Below are positions 8,660-17,879 of a stretch of 64,000 nucleotides of DNA, one piece after another. The stretch's first letter is position 1; each line of letters starts with the position of its first letter. Source of the DNA: Shewanella halotolerans (GTDB lineage: Bacteria; Pseudomonadota; Gammaproteobacteria; Enterobacterales; Shewanellaceae). The translations under genes were made by a program, and so were the position numbers. The notes under the pieces are model-generated. The model searched no databases. It saw only the letters and a list, made by a program, of their open reading frames with translations, and was not told where the DNA came from. The stretch is from NCBI RefSeq assembly GCF_019457535.1, contig NZ_CP080417.1:3038001-3102000 (forward strand). Reading direction: 5' to 3'.

Positions 8660-10361
8660 TTTCTTGTAACCATCCCTTGACGACTTGCGTAGACAACTCA
8701 GGCTCGTTGGCCACCAATGCACGTATGGCCTTTATCATATCATCGTCTTTATGCAGATCCGGTATCAAAATTGACCCATCGTCGGCATAGCTGTATTCCG
8801 CATCGGGACGATTGAGCATGCCAAGGGTATCGGCGGCGTATTGGTCTTCAATTTCCGCTAACTCATCACCCAAGGATGGCGCATCTGGCATCTTCTGACC
8901 ATCTGGGTAGATAAGGCGCTTAAGCATAGGGCGCACCACGAACAGAATAAGCACCAGGATAATTAGACCGCCCATCACCAGCTTGATGGCTCGCCAGAAC
9001 CAAGGCTCCTCATAGATGGCCAGCGCCGGCGCCTCTTCTACCAGTTGATCCATGAAGGGAACTGTGACCACCTCTATCATGTCGCCACGCTGAGTGTTGA
9101 AGCCTACGGCCCCTTCTAGCAAACGGCGTATGTTACTCAGCTCCTGCTCGGTGCGAGCAACGCGGGTCACCTGACCGTCTTCACCGGCCGGTCCCGTCTT
9201 GAAATCGACCGCCACCGACACGCTAACCCGTCTCACCACGCCCACCTGCTGGCGGGTATGGCTGATGGTGGTGTCTAGCTCATAGTTGCGGGTCGCCTCC
9301 TTGTGGCTGGAACCCGGCAGGGTCTGCTCCTGAGCGCTAGTGCCGGTGGCCTGCTGAGGAATATTGGCTTCCATCGGCGGCTGGTTGCTCAGCGCGCCGG
9401 CGATGCCGCCAGTGCTGGCACCGGTAGAGTTATTCTCAACCGTCATCTCGCTACGCACCGCGGGCAGATCCGGGTTATAACGCTTGGCGGTCTGCTCGAC
9501 CGAGGTGAAGTCCATGTTCACGTCGACCTGGGCGGTAAAGTTCTCCGGTCCCAGAATCGGCATCAGAATCGATTCAATCTTGCTGCGGTATTCGGCTTCT
9601 TTCTGCTGCACCAGCTCGAGCTCGCGTCTGGCTCTGGCCGAGCCTGCGGTTTGGCTGCCTGAGTTTAGCAGGCGACCGTTAGCATCGGTGACGGTAACCC
9701 GAGTCGGCTCGAGACCGTGCACCGCCGAGGCAACGATATCTACGATGGAATCGACCTCCTCCTGACCCAGACCACCACGACGGGTATTAACCACCACGGT
9801 CGCGCTGGGCTTAGAGCGATTGCGGGCAAATACATTCTCTTTAGGAATGGCCAGGATCACCTTGGCTCGGCTGACGCTCTTTAACTCTTCGATGGTGCGC
9901 GCCAGATTTTGCTCCTGACTGTTCTTGAGTCTGGCGGCCTCCATGCGCTGGCTCACGCCAAAGCCGCTGTCTTTAGAGAGGTAGTCATCACGGTTAGGCG
10001 AGTTATCGATACCGGCGCGGCTCAGCATCATCTTGACGTCTTGGTACTGATCTTCCGGCACCTTGAGCACGTCGACATCGATCTGATAGTTGACCTTGTT
10101 CTTGTCCAGCACATCCAGAACCTGCACCATCTCCTGGGTATCCATCTTACCCAGAGGACGGTATTCGGGCTCCTGGGCCCACAACATGACGAAGACGGCC
10201 AACGCCAGACAGATAGCCAGCGCCAGGATCATGGTGATCTGTCTGAGCATGTCGACACCGCCAAACATTCCGCCGCTCGGCTTATGTTCTTCTTGTACGC
10301 CGCCTGCCAACATATCCTGTGTTGTGCCAGCGCCAGTTCCGACTACCATATCTGTGCTCAC
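8652..10361 (-). CDS. fliF: FliF, flagellar MS-ring protein
   Basis: FliF forms the MS ring in the inner membrane, on which the rotor and export gate assemble. The 569-residue protein has a first membrane segment at about residues 40-62 (TMILALAICLALAVFVMLWA), a large periplasmic region with ring-building motifs (ARLKNSQEQNLARTIEELKS, VVVNTRRGGLGQEEVDSIVD), a second membrane segment at about 460-482, and the C-terminal FliG-binding tail (ALVANEPELSTQVVKGWLQ). It lies between fliE and fliG in the usual order. Confidence 0.98.
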   Translation of the reverse strand: MSTDMVVGTGAGTTQDMLAGGVQEEHKPSGGMFGGVDMLRQITMILALAICLALAVFVMLWAQEPEYRPLGKMDTQEMVQVLDVLDKNKVNYQIDVDVLKVPEDQYQDVKMMLSRAGIDNSPNRDDYLSKDSGFGVSQRMEAARLKNSQEQNLARTIEELKSVSRAKVILAIPKENVFARNRSKPSATVVVNTRRGGLGQEEVDSIVDIVASAVHGLEPTRVTVTDANGRLLNSGSQTAGSARARRELELVQQKEAEYRSKIESILMPILGPENFTAQVDVNMDFTSVEQTAKRYNPDLPAVRSEMTVENNSTGASTGGIAGALSNQPPMEANIPQQATGTSAQEQTLPGSSHKEATRNYELDTTISHTRQQVGVVRRVSVSVAVDFKTGPAGEDGQVTRVARTEQELSNIRRLLEGAVGFNTQRGDMIEVVTVPFMDQLVEEAPALAIYEEPWFWRAIKLVMGGLIILVLILFVVRPMLKRLIYPDGQKMPDAPSLGDELAEIEDQYAADTLGMLNRPDAEYSYADDGSILIPDLHKDDDMIKAIRALVANEPELSTQVVKGWLQENE

Positions 10362-10407
10362 GATAAATACCTGCCGTTATCTTTCTTAATCTTTAGGGAG
10401 TCCATGC

Positions 10408-10740
10408 CTAGACAGGCATACTCATGATCTCTTTATAGGCTTCCACCAGCTTGTTGCGCACCTGAACGGTGGCCTCGAATGCCACGCTGGCCTTCTCTCT
10501 GGCGATCACGGTATCTGACAGTGTCACCCGGGTGTCGCCCATATCCAGACGTGTCTGCAGCGAGGATGAGGTGGCCTGCAGCGCATTTACATTGCCCACA
10601 GCTTCAGACAAGAGGCTGCCAAAGTCGCTACCACTGGTGTTCGCCACCTGCTGGGTGATATTAGGTGTGATCCCATTAGGCTTTATTTCGCCCGTGAGTG
10701 TCTGCATCTCTTGCAGTAATGAATTGGCACCTATCTGCAT
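10408..10740 (-). CDS. fliE: FliE, MS ring-rod junction protein
   Basis: FliE joins the MS ring to the proximal rod. The 110-residue product has the FliE signature near its C terminus (VARNKL-like VQVRNKLVEAYKEIMSMPV), which places it securely. It is the first gene of the fliEFGHIJ operon. A sigma54 motif lies about 60 bases upstream. Size is typical for the family. Confidence 0.96.
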   Translation of the reverse strand: MQIGANSLLQEMQTLTGEIKPNGITPNITQQVANTSGSDFGSLLSEAVGNVNALQATSSSLQTRLDMGDTRVTLSDTVIAREKASVAFEATVQVRNKLVEAYKEIMSMPV

Positions 10741-10794
10741 CTTGGCCTCCGCTATCGTCGTGAAATTGACGAAATCTATTCTTATTCAGACCAA

Positions 10795-10810
10795 TGCAAT
10801 ATGTTTGCCA
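10795..10810 (-). promoter_or_regulatory. sigma54 promoter for fliE operon
   Basis: On the minus strand the sequence reads TGGCAAACATATTGCA, a near-consensus -24/-12 element with correct spacing between GG and GC. It is about 55-70 bases upstream of the fliE ATG. The T-rich tail of the flrC terminator runs directly into the -24 box. Confidence 0.78.
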
Positions 10811-10851
10811 AAAATAGAAAAAGCCGACAAACCCAGATTGGGTGTCGGCTT
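10811..10851 (-). terminator. rho-independent terminator of flrBC
   Basis: Inverted repeat arms GCCGAC and GTCGGC (10823-10849) with an inner ACCCA/TGGGT pairing form a strong hairpin. On the minus strand it is followed by TTTTTCTATTTTT. It lies about 85 bases past the flrC stop and just before the fliE promoter, so it separates the two transcription units. Confidence 0.85.
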
Positions 10852-10936
10852 CGAAATGTTCAAATGGGCGGTGGAGACGCTAAAGCGGCGGTTTGCTTCC
10901 TTCACTAACGCAGAACGACCAAAACGGCTACGCCTA

Positions 10937-12280
10937 TCAGGCAGGGATCTGAATACCCATGTCGCGCATACGCGCCATCTTATATCTCAGGGTTCGGGCG
11001 CTGATACCCAGCTTTTCGGCCACCTGCTTGCGACTGCCGTTGCACTGATTAAGGGTCTCTAGGATGATCACATGTTCCTGTGCCTTGAGCTCATCCCCCA
11101 GCCCCTCAGGCTCGGCTACCTTTTCACTCTCAAAGATAGGTTCCAGCATCACATCCTGAGTATCGATAACGATATCCTTGGCGCAGATGGTGTCGCCTGT
11201 CTGTAAGATCAGGGCGCGCTGAACCACGTTATCCAGCTCTCGCACGTTACCCGGCCACCTGTGTCCCAATAGACGCCTGCTTGCCTGATCGTCCAGGCTT
11301 GGCGCCACGGCTAAACCGGCAGCCTTGGCATGACGCAACACTAGGTGCCTCGCCAGCGGCAAGATATCCGCCGGGCGTTGATGCAGCGCCGGCCAGGTCA
11401 GCGGGAACACATTGATGCGGTAATAGAGGTCTTCCCTAAAATCGCCTTTGGTCGCCATCGCCTTAAGATCTCGGTTAGAGGTGGCCAGCACTCGCACATC
11501 GAGTTTGATCGTCTTACGGCCGCCGAGTCGCTCGACTTCTCGCTCTTGCAACACCCTGAGCAGCTTGGCCTGCAGCCCCAAATCCATCTCGGAGATCTCA
11601 TCGAGCAACAAGGTTCCGCCCTGGGCCTGTTCAAACTTACCGGGACAGGCCTGATAGGCCCCAGTAAAGGCCCCCTTCTCGTAGCCAAACAGTGTGGCTT
11701 CGAGCATATTTTCAGGAATTGCCGCGCAGTTGATTGCCACAAATGGCTCGCTGGCACGCTGGCTGTGTTGATGAATATAGCGGGCAAGCACCTCTTTACC
11801 CGAGCCACTCGGCCCCATGATCATCACAGAGGCATCGGATTGGGCCACCTTCTGAGCCAGCGCCAAGAGTGCCAGGCTACGCTCGTCGGCCACCACAGGT
11901 TGATCTTCGATAAGCTTAGGTTTGAGATAACGAGACACTTGGTTGAGCAAGACCTCAGGGGCGAAGGGTTTCGCCAGATAGTCCACCGCGCCGAGTTTAA
12001 TGGCACTTACCGCACTGTCTATGGTGGCAAAAGCCGTCATCAATAAGATGGGCATCTGGGCGTTATGCTGCTGAAGATAGTTCACCAGCCCTAGGCCGCC
12101 TATCCCCTCCATCTGCACGTCGCTGATCACCATGTCGAATTCCTGGCCCTTGAGCGCGACGATGGCCGCCTCGGCCGATTCCACATCGACACAGTCATAC
12201 TGCGCCAGCAACAAGGTATCGACTAGGGCTTCGCGCAGCGACGCATCATCTTCAACGAGTAATATCTTGGCTTCAGCCAT
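10937..12280 (-). CDS. flrC: FlrC, sigma54-dependent flagellar response regulator
   Basis: FlrC is the phosphorylation-activated enhancer-binding protein that turns on middle flagellar genes (basal body and hook). The 447-residue product has an N-terminal receiver domain with phosphoacceptor Asp at about residue 54 (MVISDVQMEG), an AAA+ domain with Walker A GPSGSGKE (about 156-163) and an intact GAFTGA loop (about 203-208), and a C-terminal Fis-type helix-turn-helix (NGSRKQVAEKLGISARTLRYK). It overlaps flrB by 8 bases, matching the usual kinase-regulator pair. Confidence 0.96.
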   Translation of the reverse strand: MAEAKILLVEDDASLREALVDTLLLAQYDCVDVESAEAAIVALKGQEFDMVISDVQMEGIGGLGLVNYLQQHNAQMPILLMTAFATIDSAVSAIKLGAVDYLAKPFAPEVLLNQVSRYLKPKLIEDQPVVADERSLALLALAQKVAQSDASVMIMGPSGSGKEVLARYIHQHSQRASEPFVAINCAAIPENMLEATLFGYEKGAFTGAYQACPGKFEQAQGGTLLLDEISEMDLGLQAKLLRVLQEREVERLGGRKTIKLDVRVLATSNRDLKAMATKGDFREDLYYRINVFPLTWPALHQRPADILPLARHLVLRHAKAAGLAVAPSLDDQASRRLLGHRWPGNVRELDNVVQRALILQTGDTICAKDIVIDTQDVMLEPIFESEKVAEPEGLGDELKAQEHVIILETLNQCNGSRKQVAEKLGISARTLRYKMARMRDMGIQIPA

Positions 12281-13361
12281 GGCTTACCTCCAGCCCAGAA
12301 TCGGCCGAAACAGCCGGCAGGTTAAATGAGGCGCGACATCCCTTTCCCGCGATACAATTGAGTTGCAAGCGGCCCTGATGATTTGCCACAACCGTCTGCA
12401 CGACCGCTAAGCCCAGACCTGTGCCTTGGGCCTTAGTGGTGAAGAAAGGCTCTAACACCTTCTCCTGCATGTTGGCATCTAGCCCCTTACCGTTGTCGAC
12501 CACCTCGAAGGCGACAGTCCCCGCCTCATCTTGGGCATTAAGCCAGATCTGACTAGCCCCGGCCTCGATACTGTTCATCACCAGATTGTTGATCGCCGAA
12601 CTGAGCGCCGCCGGATTAGCCTTAAAGCGCAAGTGAGTGTCTAGCTTAAGATGCAGCTGGCAGCCCTTACGCTCGGCGATAGGCTCGCAGTTGGCCATCA
12701 CGCTAGTCATCACCTGCTGCATGTCGCAAACTTCGGTCAATTCCTGCTGACGCCCCTTGGCCATCAGCAACATGTCATCCACCTGTTGTGACAGTTCGTT
12801 GAGCCTGTCGATAAGCTTGCCCTGAAAACGCTCCCGAGAGGCTTGAGTCAGCTTAGGGCTCCCCAGATTTGCGGCGTAGAGTAAGGCTGCCGACAAAGGT
12901 GTACGCACTTGATGGGCCAGGCTGGCCACCATCTTACCTAAGGCCGAGAGGCGTTGCAGATGCGAGAGATTCTTCTGTAGCAGACGGGTTTCGGTCAAGT
13001 CGGTCAAGACGATCAGCTGACCAGGCTCGGGCGTTAGCGGCGTGATCGCCAGCTTTACCCGACGACCGTTTTTCAACGAGACCTCGTGACCGTCGTCATC
13101 TTGGGGCGAAAAGGCACGGTTGATCACCTGTAACCAGCGCATCCCAGCCAGAGGTTGCCCCAACAACTGCACGGCAACGGGGTTGGCATCTGTCACCACA
13201 CCATCGCCATTGAGGATCACCACGCCCGATGGCATAGCCTGGAGTATATGTTCCATGCGGCTGGAGATGGCATCGTTTGCCACCTCCCCCCCCATGACTT
13301 GGGAAGGAGCCAGTGTTACCTGCGCCTGCGCTGTATATGCCACCTTTGGATTCGCGGCCAT
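12273..13361 (-). CDS. flrB: FlrB, flagellar sensor histidine kinase
   Basis: FlrB phosphorylates FlrC. I chose the ATG at 13361 (362 residues) because GGAG lies 5 bases before it; a GTG two codons upstream would be too close to that site. There is no membrane segment, so this is a soluble kinase. It carries a PAS-like domain (about residues 35-120), a dimerisation/phosphoacceptor helix with His at about 150 (SLAHQVRTPLSAAL) and a HATPase domain with NNLVMNSIEAGA, VVDNGKGLD and GTGLGLAVV boxes. A sigma54 motif precedes the gene. Confidence 0.95.
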   Translation of the reverse strand: MAANPKVAYTAQAQVTLAPSQVMGGEVANDAISSRMEHILQAMPSGVVILNGDGVVTDANPVAVQLLGQPLAGMRWLQVINRAFSPQDDDGHEVSLKNGRRVKLAITPLTPEPGQLIVLTDLTETRLLQKNLSHLQRLSALGKMVASLAHQVRTPLSAALLYAANLGSPKLTQASRERFQGKLIDRLNELSQQVDDMLLMAKGRQQELTEVCDMQQVMTSVMANCEPIAERKGCQLHLKLDTHLRFKANPAALSSAINNLVMNSIEAGASQIWLNAQDEAGTVAFEVVDNGKGLDANMQEKVLEPFFTTKAQGTGLGLAVVQTVVANHQGRLQLNCIAGKGCRASFNLPAVSADSGLEVSHG

Positions 13362-13398
13362 AACCACTCCGTCAATAATTTGCTGCTAAACAGGCCGA

Positions 13399-13414
13399 TG
13401 CAGGTAACATGCCA
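13399..13414 (-). promoter_or_regulatory. sigma54 promoter for flrBC
   Basis: The minus strand reads TGGCATGTTACCTGCA, matching the -24/-12 consensus except for C in place of T at the first position of the -12 box. It is about 40-50 bases upstream of flrB. FlrA-dependent transcription of flrBC from a sigma54 promoter is established in Vibrio cholerae, so the position fits. Confidence 0.68.
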
Positions 13415-13468
13415 ATTAAAAAGCTAACAAAAAGTCAGAATTAACAGAGAATTATGAGTCAGATACGA

Positions 13469-13490
13469 CAAAGGCCCAGAAATGGGCCCT
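13469..13490 (-). terminator. putative terminator after flrA
   Basis: A short strong hairpin with arms GGCCCA and TGGGCC and a 4-base loop lies about 30 bases past the flrA stop. On the minus strand it is followed only by TTTGTCG, so the U-tract is weak. It may end the flrA transcript or only attenuate it. Confidence 0.55.
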
Positions 13491-13516
13491 TGTTTATGGA
13501 GTGCGGCGAGCAGGAG

Positions 13517-14950
13517 TTAATCTTTGCTCATGCCATACTTGCGCATCTTCTCAACCAGTGTGGTACGGCGGATGCCAAGCATTTCTGCAGCGCGGGCCAC
13601 CACATTGTCTTGTTGATCCAGCGCCTGGCGAATCATATCGATCTCAAGCTCGGCCAACAGGTCCTTGAGATTCACCCCTTCAGGTGGCAACTCGCTGGGG
13701 AAACGGCTCTCGGGAATATCGACCGCTACCTCATCGCTGAAGATGGAGGCCAATGCATCGCGTTCCAGCTCCTCTTCGCTGACCTGTACCTGATATTCAG
13801 GCACATCGATATGGCGGTATTTAAGCGGCAGGTCATTAACATCAACCAAGCCACCCGGATAGAGGATAGTCAGACGCTCGACCAGGTTAGAGAGTTCACG
13901 CACGTTACCCGACCAGCTATGTTCCTTGAGTGACTCAATCGCACGCTGGGTAAAACGCACCTTGCCACGTCCCTCGTTATAGACGCGGCTCACTAATTCT
14001 TGCAGCAAGAGTGGGATATCATCTTTGCGCTCGCAAAGGGCCGGCATCTCTACGGGAAACACATTGAGGCGATAGAAGAGATCTTCCCTAAACTCGCCAT
14101 TGGCGATCATGGTTTCAAGCTCTCTGTGAGTCGCCGCGATGACACGCACATTGGTATGAATAGGCTTGCTGCCACCGACACGCTCGAAGACGCGCTCTTG
14201 CAACACACGCAGCAGTTTCACCTGCATCTGCAAGGGCATATCGCCTATCTCATCGAGGAACAGGGTTCCGCCTTCGGCAAGCTCAAAGCGTCCCTTACGG
14301 GCACTGATCGCACCGGTAAATGAGCCCTTCTCGTGACCGAACAGCTCACTCTCGAGTAGCTCTGGCGGGATGGCGCCACAGTTCACTGGGATGAAAGGTC
14401 CATCACGGCGATCGGAAATATAATGGATATTGCGCGCGACCACCTCTTTGCCGGTACCGGACTGGCCTAAGACTAAGACAGTAGCATCTGAACCCGCGAC
14501 CTGATTGATCAGGTGACGCACCTGGGCGATACCTTCACTGCGGCCCACTAGGCTGCGAAACAGTTTTGTCTGGTTACCACTGGTAGGAATATCTGGACGC
14601 TTAGCCTGCACAAACACTTGGCAAAAATGCAGCAGCTCGGTCAATTGAGGATAATTTAACGGCTCTTCGATACACCCCAACACATTGCCTGCCGACACAT
14701 CACCATTGGAACCCAACAACAAGATTGGCTGCCAAGGCATAGAGGTGGCGATAGATTGCAACAGGGTCTTGTTTTGCGCCTCTTGTGCAATCACAAGTGC
14801 TCTATAGCGGGTATTCGACATTCGAGATTCGAGTTTGTCGACGGCAAGCAACTCGACCTGCTCACCAAGAAACTCAAAAACACAAGATAAGCGATTAATT
14901 CGCTCTGACTGATTACCGACAAGTAGAATTCGTTGATCTGTATGCATCAT
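13517..14950 (-). CDS. flrA: FlrA (FleQ-type), master flagellar sigma54 activator
   Basis: FlrA is the top-level enhancer-binding protein for polar flagellum genes and, in relatives, is inhibited by c-di-GMP. The 477-residue protein has a degenerate FleQ-type receiver domain without the phosphoacceptor Asp, an AAA+ domain with Walker A GQSGTGKE (about residues 162-169) and Walker B GGTLFLDEIGD, and a Fis-type C-terminal helix-turn-helix (ARAAEMLGIRRTTLVEKMRK). The sigma54-contact loop reads GSFTGA rather than GAFTGA (codons at 14309-14326). It stands alone, separated from flrB by a hairpin and promoter. Confidence 0.96.
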   Translation of the reverse strand: MMHTDQRILLVGNQSERINRLSCVFEFLGEQVELLAVDKLESRMSNTRYRALVIAQEAQNKTLLQSIATSMPWQPILLLGSNGDVSAGNVLGCIEEPLNYPQLTELLHFCQVFVQAKRPDIPTSGNQTKLFRSLVGRSEGIAQVRHLINQVAGSDATVLVLGQSGTGKEVVARNIHYISDRRDGPFIPVNCGAIPPELLESELFGHEKGSFTGAISARKGRFELAEGGTLFLDEIGDMPLQMQVKLLRVLQERVFERVGGSKPIHTNVRVIAATHRELETMIANGEFREDLFYRLNVFPVEMPALCERKDDIPLLLQELVSRVYNEGRGKVRFTQRAIESLKEHSWSGNVRELSNLVERLTILYPGGLVDVNDLPLKYRHIDVPEYQVQVSEEELERDALASIFSDEVAVDIPESRFPSELPPEGVNLKDLLAELEIDMIRQALDQQDNVVARAAEMLGIRRTTLVEKMRKYGMSKD

Positions 14951-15216
14951 TTAAGAAGGCCGTAAAGCACTCAGTGTTATTCGCATTAATTATTAGTGTT
15001 AGTTGCTTCGAAAGCGAGATAATCGTTTTAATCCAGTTTTCCAAAAAATGACTATCACACGGAATAGTGTATTATCAGCAGCACATTAGCAAGTATCAGA
15101 TTCATTTTCTGACAAACTCATCTGATTTTAGAGCAAATTCTCAACGTATCAAGCATCGGGCGCCAATCATTTGACGCCTGACAAAAAGTTGTTGTTCAGA
15201 AAGATAGTCGAGGCGA
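14951..15216. other. fliS-flrA intergenic region
   Basis: A 266-base gap between the fliS stop and the flrA start. It is AT-rich and presumably contains the flrA promoter, but I find no sigma54 or sigma28 motif on the minus strand. Two weak inverted repeats near 15155-15175 and 15210-15228 lack U-tracts, so I do not call a terminator. Confidence 0.5.
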
Positions 15217-15627
15217 TTAAATTGCCTCTGTGTGTGATGCTAAATGGTGTTCATTTTGTGGAATCGCGTCCCACCCTTCCTTGATGGTTCGGATGATCTC
15301 GCTCACATCATCGATGGCCTTTACATCGTTATTCATGTTGGCCTCGGAGATCTTACGCAACATGAAATCATAGAGGTCGCTAAGGTTACTGGCGATCTCG
15401 CCACCTGCTTCCATATTCAAACTGTTGTTAAGCCCAGTGATAATGCCTATGGCCTTGCCGATATAGATACCTTTATTTTCTATATCATTGTTTTCTATTG
15501 CATAACGACTCTGGGCCAATCGTTGCAGCGCACCTTCAAACATCATCTGGATAATTCTGTGTGGTGAAGCGACTGAAATCTCGCTCTCTAATGACACCTT
15601 GCGATATGACTGCAGTGACTTTCTCAT
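15217..15627 (-). CDS. fliS: FliS, flagellin export chaperone
   Basis: FliS binds the C terminus of flagellin in the cytoplasm and prevents premature polymerisation. The 136-residue product begins with an SYRKVSLESEISVASPHRII stretch and continues MMFEGALQRLAQ, the recognisable FliS N-terminal pattern, and is otherwise helical. It follows the flaI gene by 6 bases and ends the flaG-fliD-flaI-fliS unit. Confidence 0.95.
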   Translation of the reverse strand: MRKSLQSYRKVSLESEISVASPHRIIQMMFEGALQRLAQSRYAIENNDIENKGIYIGKAIGIITGLNNSLNMEAGGEIASNLSDLYDFMLRKISEANMNNDVKAIDDVSEIIRTIKEGWDAIPQNEHHLASHTEAI

Positions 15628-15633
15628 AAAAAC

Positions 15634-15954
15634 CTACCTTTCTGCATCTATAGACTTATAAACATTAAGTTGGCGTTGACTCTTACGTCCGACATGCAGT
15701 AACTCTTGACGATGCTTTAACAGGCTTACCGCCTGTGTTGTAAAGCTGCTGGTTAATTCCAGCTGAGTCTGCAATAGGGCTCTGTCTTCCTCTTTAGGTG
15801 AGGCGAGCACCTCGTCGAGTAAAAGTTGACGCTTGCCAACCAAGTCTAGCAAGTTCGATACCAACTCATCCGCGTCTTCCTGTTCGGCAGGTAGCTGTTC
15901 CAGACGCCGCATGACCTGGGTAATTTGTTCGTTTAGCTTATCTAAAGGCTCCAA
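15634..15954 (-). CDS. flaI: FlaI / FliT-like small flagellar chaperone
   Basis: A 106-residue, highly helical and charged protein between fliD and fliS, the position of Vibrio flaI and of enterobacterial fliT. FliT-type proteins act as the export chaperone for the cap protein FliD. Sequence such as LNEQITQVMRRLEQLPAEQE and QAVSLLKHRQELLHVGRKSQ gives no catalytic motif. The assignment rests on size, helical character and synteny, so the molecular function is inferred. Confidence 0.75.
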   Translation of the reverse strand: MEPLDKLNEQITQVMRRLEQLPAEQEDADELVSNLLDLVGKRQLLLDEVLASPKEEDRALLQTQLELTSSFTTQAVSLLKHRQELLHVGRKSQRQLNVYKSIDAER

Positions 15955-15981
15955 TACACTTCCTTCTTACAACACTCTCGA

Positions 15982-17355
15982 TTAGCCCTTCTGAGAAACA
16001 ACACCTGGCAGCGAGTTCAGTCCGTTAACTATACCTGCTGACTGTTGATTCAATTTACCCACAACCAGATCCATCGCATTAAACTGCTTGAACAGACGGG
16101 CTTGTAATTGTTCCATCTTCAAAGAAAAAGCTTCTCTCTGATCATCCAAGCGTTTCTTATCGGCGGTATAGGCATTATTACGAGAATCGATCAGGCCACC
16201 ACTCTTAACATAACCTTCAACTAAGGTGTCCAATCTGTTGGCCAAACCTGTGGTATCTGTCGCAAACAAGCCCTCGATGCTACTCATATCTTCACTGATG
16301 GCTTTATCAAGCTTAGTGCTATTAACCGACAGCTTGCCGTAGCGATCTGCCTCTATACCTATGTCATAGAGGGCAACCGACTGTCCACCACCAAGATCAA
16401 CACGATTTGAGATCATATTACGCATCTGAGACTCAATTGAGCGTATCATCGAATCCCCCTGAAGCGCAGAGGCTTTCTCTTTCTCTGCGTCGTAGGAAGA
16501 GACCTTGTCTATGGTGCTCATCAGGTTGTTATAGGCGTCGACAAAACCCTGAACATTCTCTTTTACCGCATCTTCATCGAGTTCTATCTTAAGCACTGAG
16601 GTCTTATTAAGATCGGCGTCGGTAAGATTAAGGGTCACACCGGCAATCGCATTTTTAATTTCGTTGGTTTGCGACTGTAGCTTCTGGCCATCAATGTAGA
16701 CGATTGACTCTTTGGCGGCCTGCACTTCGCTCAGATTTCCTACGCCAAACATGTCGCTAAGACCTGTACCAGAGGTATCGCTTGCAGTTACGCTGATGTT
16801 ATTATCCGGCCCTTCGGTATCGGAACTGATCACCAGACGACTGCCACCATCGGTAGTGACTATCGTTGCGGTAACCCCGACATTGTCGTCGGCACTGTTA
16901 ATCTTGTCTGCAATGGCTGACAGCGAGTCGCCTGCGGCCACATCGACAGAGAAACTCTGACCATTTACGGTAAAGCCGAGACTGCCCTCACCTACTGCTG
17001 CACTGGCATCGGCCGTGAAGGCCCCTGCCACCTTGTGACGCTGGGCGAGTTGCTCAACGACTATGTTATAGCTACCCGTCTGCGCATTTTTATCGGCAGT
17101 GGCCGTAAAGAAGCTGCTGTCACCGGTTGAAACCTGACGTTGATTTAGACTGCTGCCATCTTTGAGTTTTTCAAGGGCATCCTGAAACTTTGACAGAGCA
17201 CTCTTTAGCGAGCCCATGGCCGAGACTTTCGCATCGATTGTGTCTTCTGTCTTATTAAAGATCGCTTCTTTAGGCACCTTCTCAGCATCAACCAGCACCC
17301 CCACAATCGTGTTGATATCAAGCCCTGAACCTATGCCTGTTGCCGTTAATGCCAT
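15982..17355 (-). CDS. fliD: FliD, flagellar filament cap (HAP2)
   Basis: FliD forms the filament cap under which flagellin subunits fold. The 457-residue protein starts MALTATGIGSGLDINTIVG, the diagnostic FliD N terminus. The middle is variable and beta-rich, and the C-terminal coiled-coil region contains EAFSLKMEQLQARLFKQFNA with the conserved final stretch about VVGKLNQQSAGI. It is 30 bases after flaG and 27 before flaI. Confidence 0.97.
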   Translation of the reverse strand: MALTATGIGSGLDINTIVGVLVDAEKVPKEAIFNKTEDTIDAKVSAMGSLKSALSKFQDALEKLKDGSSLNQRQVSTGDSSFFTATADKNAQTGSYNIVVEQLAQRHKVAGAFTADASAAVGEGSLGFTVNGQSFSVDVAAGDSLSAIADKINSADDNVGVTATIVTTDGGSRLVISSDTEGPDNNISVTASDTSGTGLSDMFGVGNLSEVQAAKESIVYIDGQKLQSQTNEIKNAIAGVTLNLTDADLNKTSVLKIELDEDAVKENVQGFVDAYNNLMSTIDKVSSYDAEKEKASALQGDSMIRSIESQMRNMISNRVDLGGGQSVALYDIGIEADRYGKLSVNSTKLDKAISEDMSSIEGLFATDTTGLANRLDTLVEGYVKSGGLIDSRNNAYTADKKRLDDQREAFSLKMEQLQARLFKQFNAMDLVVGKLNQQSAGIVNGLNSLPGVVSQKG

Positions 17356-17385
17356 AACTACCTCTACTCAAACTCCAGCTGAAAC

Positions 17386-17775
17386 TTAAGCTTCAGTTTT
17401 CATTAATAATCCAGTGACTTCAGAAAGTTTCTGTGCCAACCTCAATGCTTCTTCGTTTGGAATTTGACGGATTACATCACCCGAATCAATATCCATAACG
17501 CTAACAATATTTGTGCCAGAATCTTCATCAATCTTAAAGGCCAAGCCCTTACGCATCACAGACATCATATTTGACATCTCTTCGACCAACTTCTGCATCG
17601 CTTCGGGCGATTGCTCTTCGACCTGCGCTGCTTCGGCTTGATTGCTCTGTTCGACCGCCTTTATCGATCCTTTGGCTAATTCCACGTCCTCTGCCGCATT
17701 TGCTTTAACAGGCGTCATGCCTATATCAATTTTAGCAGCTGTAGCATTGGATGAATTAACAGTATTAATATCCAT
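17386..17775 (-). CDS. flaG: FlaG family protein
   Basis: FlaG is a small secreted-filament-associated protein whose loss changes filament length in several polar flagellates. The 129-residue product has a disordered N terminus and the conserved C-terminal FlaG domain (GLAFKIDEDSGTNIVSVMDI then GDVIRQIPNEEALRLAQKL). It lies between flaB and fliD in Vibrio-like order. No confident promoter could be placed in the 104-base gap upstream, which holds the flaB terminator. Confidence 0.94.
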   Translation of the reverse strand: MDINTVNSSNATAAKIDIGMTPVKANAAEDVELAKGSIKAVEQSNQAEAAQVEEQSPEAMQKLVEEMSNMMSVMRKGLAFKIDEDSGTNIVSVMDIDSGDVIRQIPNEEALRLAQKLSEVTGLLMKTEA

Positions 17776-17817
17776 GACCTATACCTCTACTTCGTTAATT
17801 TATCCTTAAAATCACGA

Positions 17818-17845
17818 AAGGGAGATCCGTCGCCGAACCTCCCTT
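17818..17845 (-). terminator. terminator of flaB
   Basis: Arms AAGGGAG (17818-17824) and CTCCCTT (17839-17845) form a 7-bp stem with a 14-base loop, 35 bases beyond the flaB stop on the minus strand. It is followed by TCGTGATTTT, a modest U-tract. Position suits the end of an abundant monocistronic flagellin message. Confidence 0.65.
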
Positions 17846-17879
17846 GTCTTCATCAAACTCGGTCTAACCCATTACTTTA

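Noticed and set aside
11345..12046. A 233-codon plus-strand frame inside flrC
   Set aside because: Antisense to the AAA+ domain of flrC, without start signals or domain features.
15150..15228. Inverted repeats after fliS as terminators
   Set aside because: Stems are short or imperfect and neither is followed by a U-tract on the minus strand.
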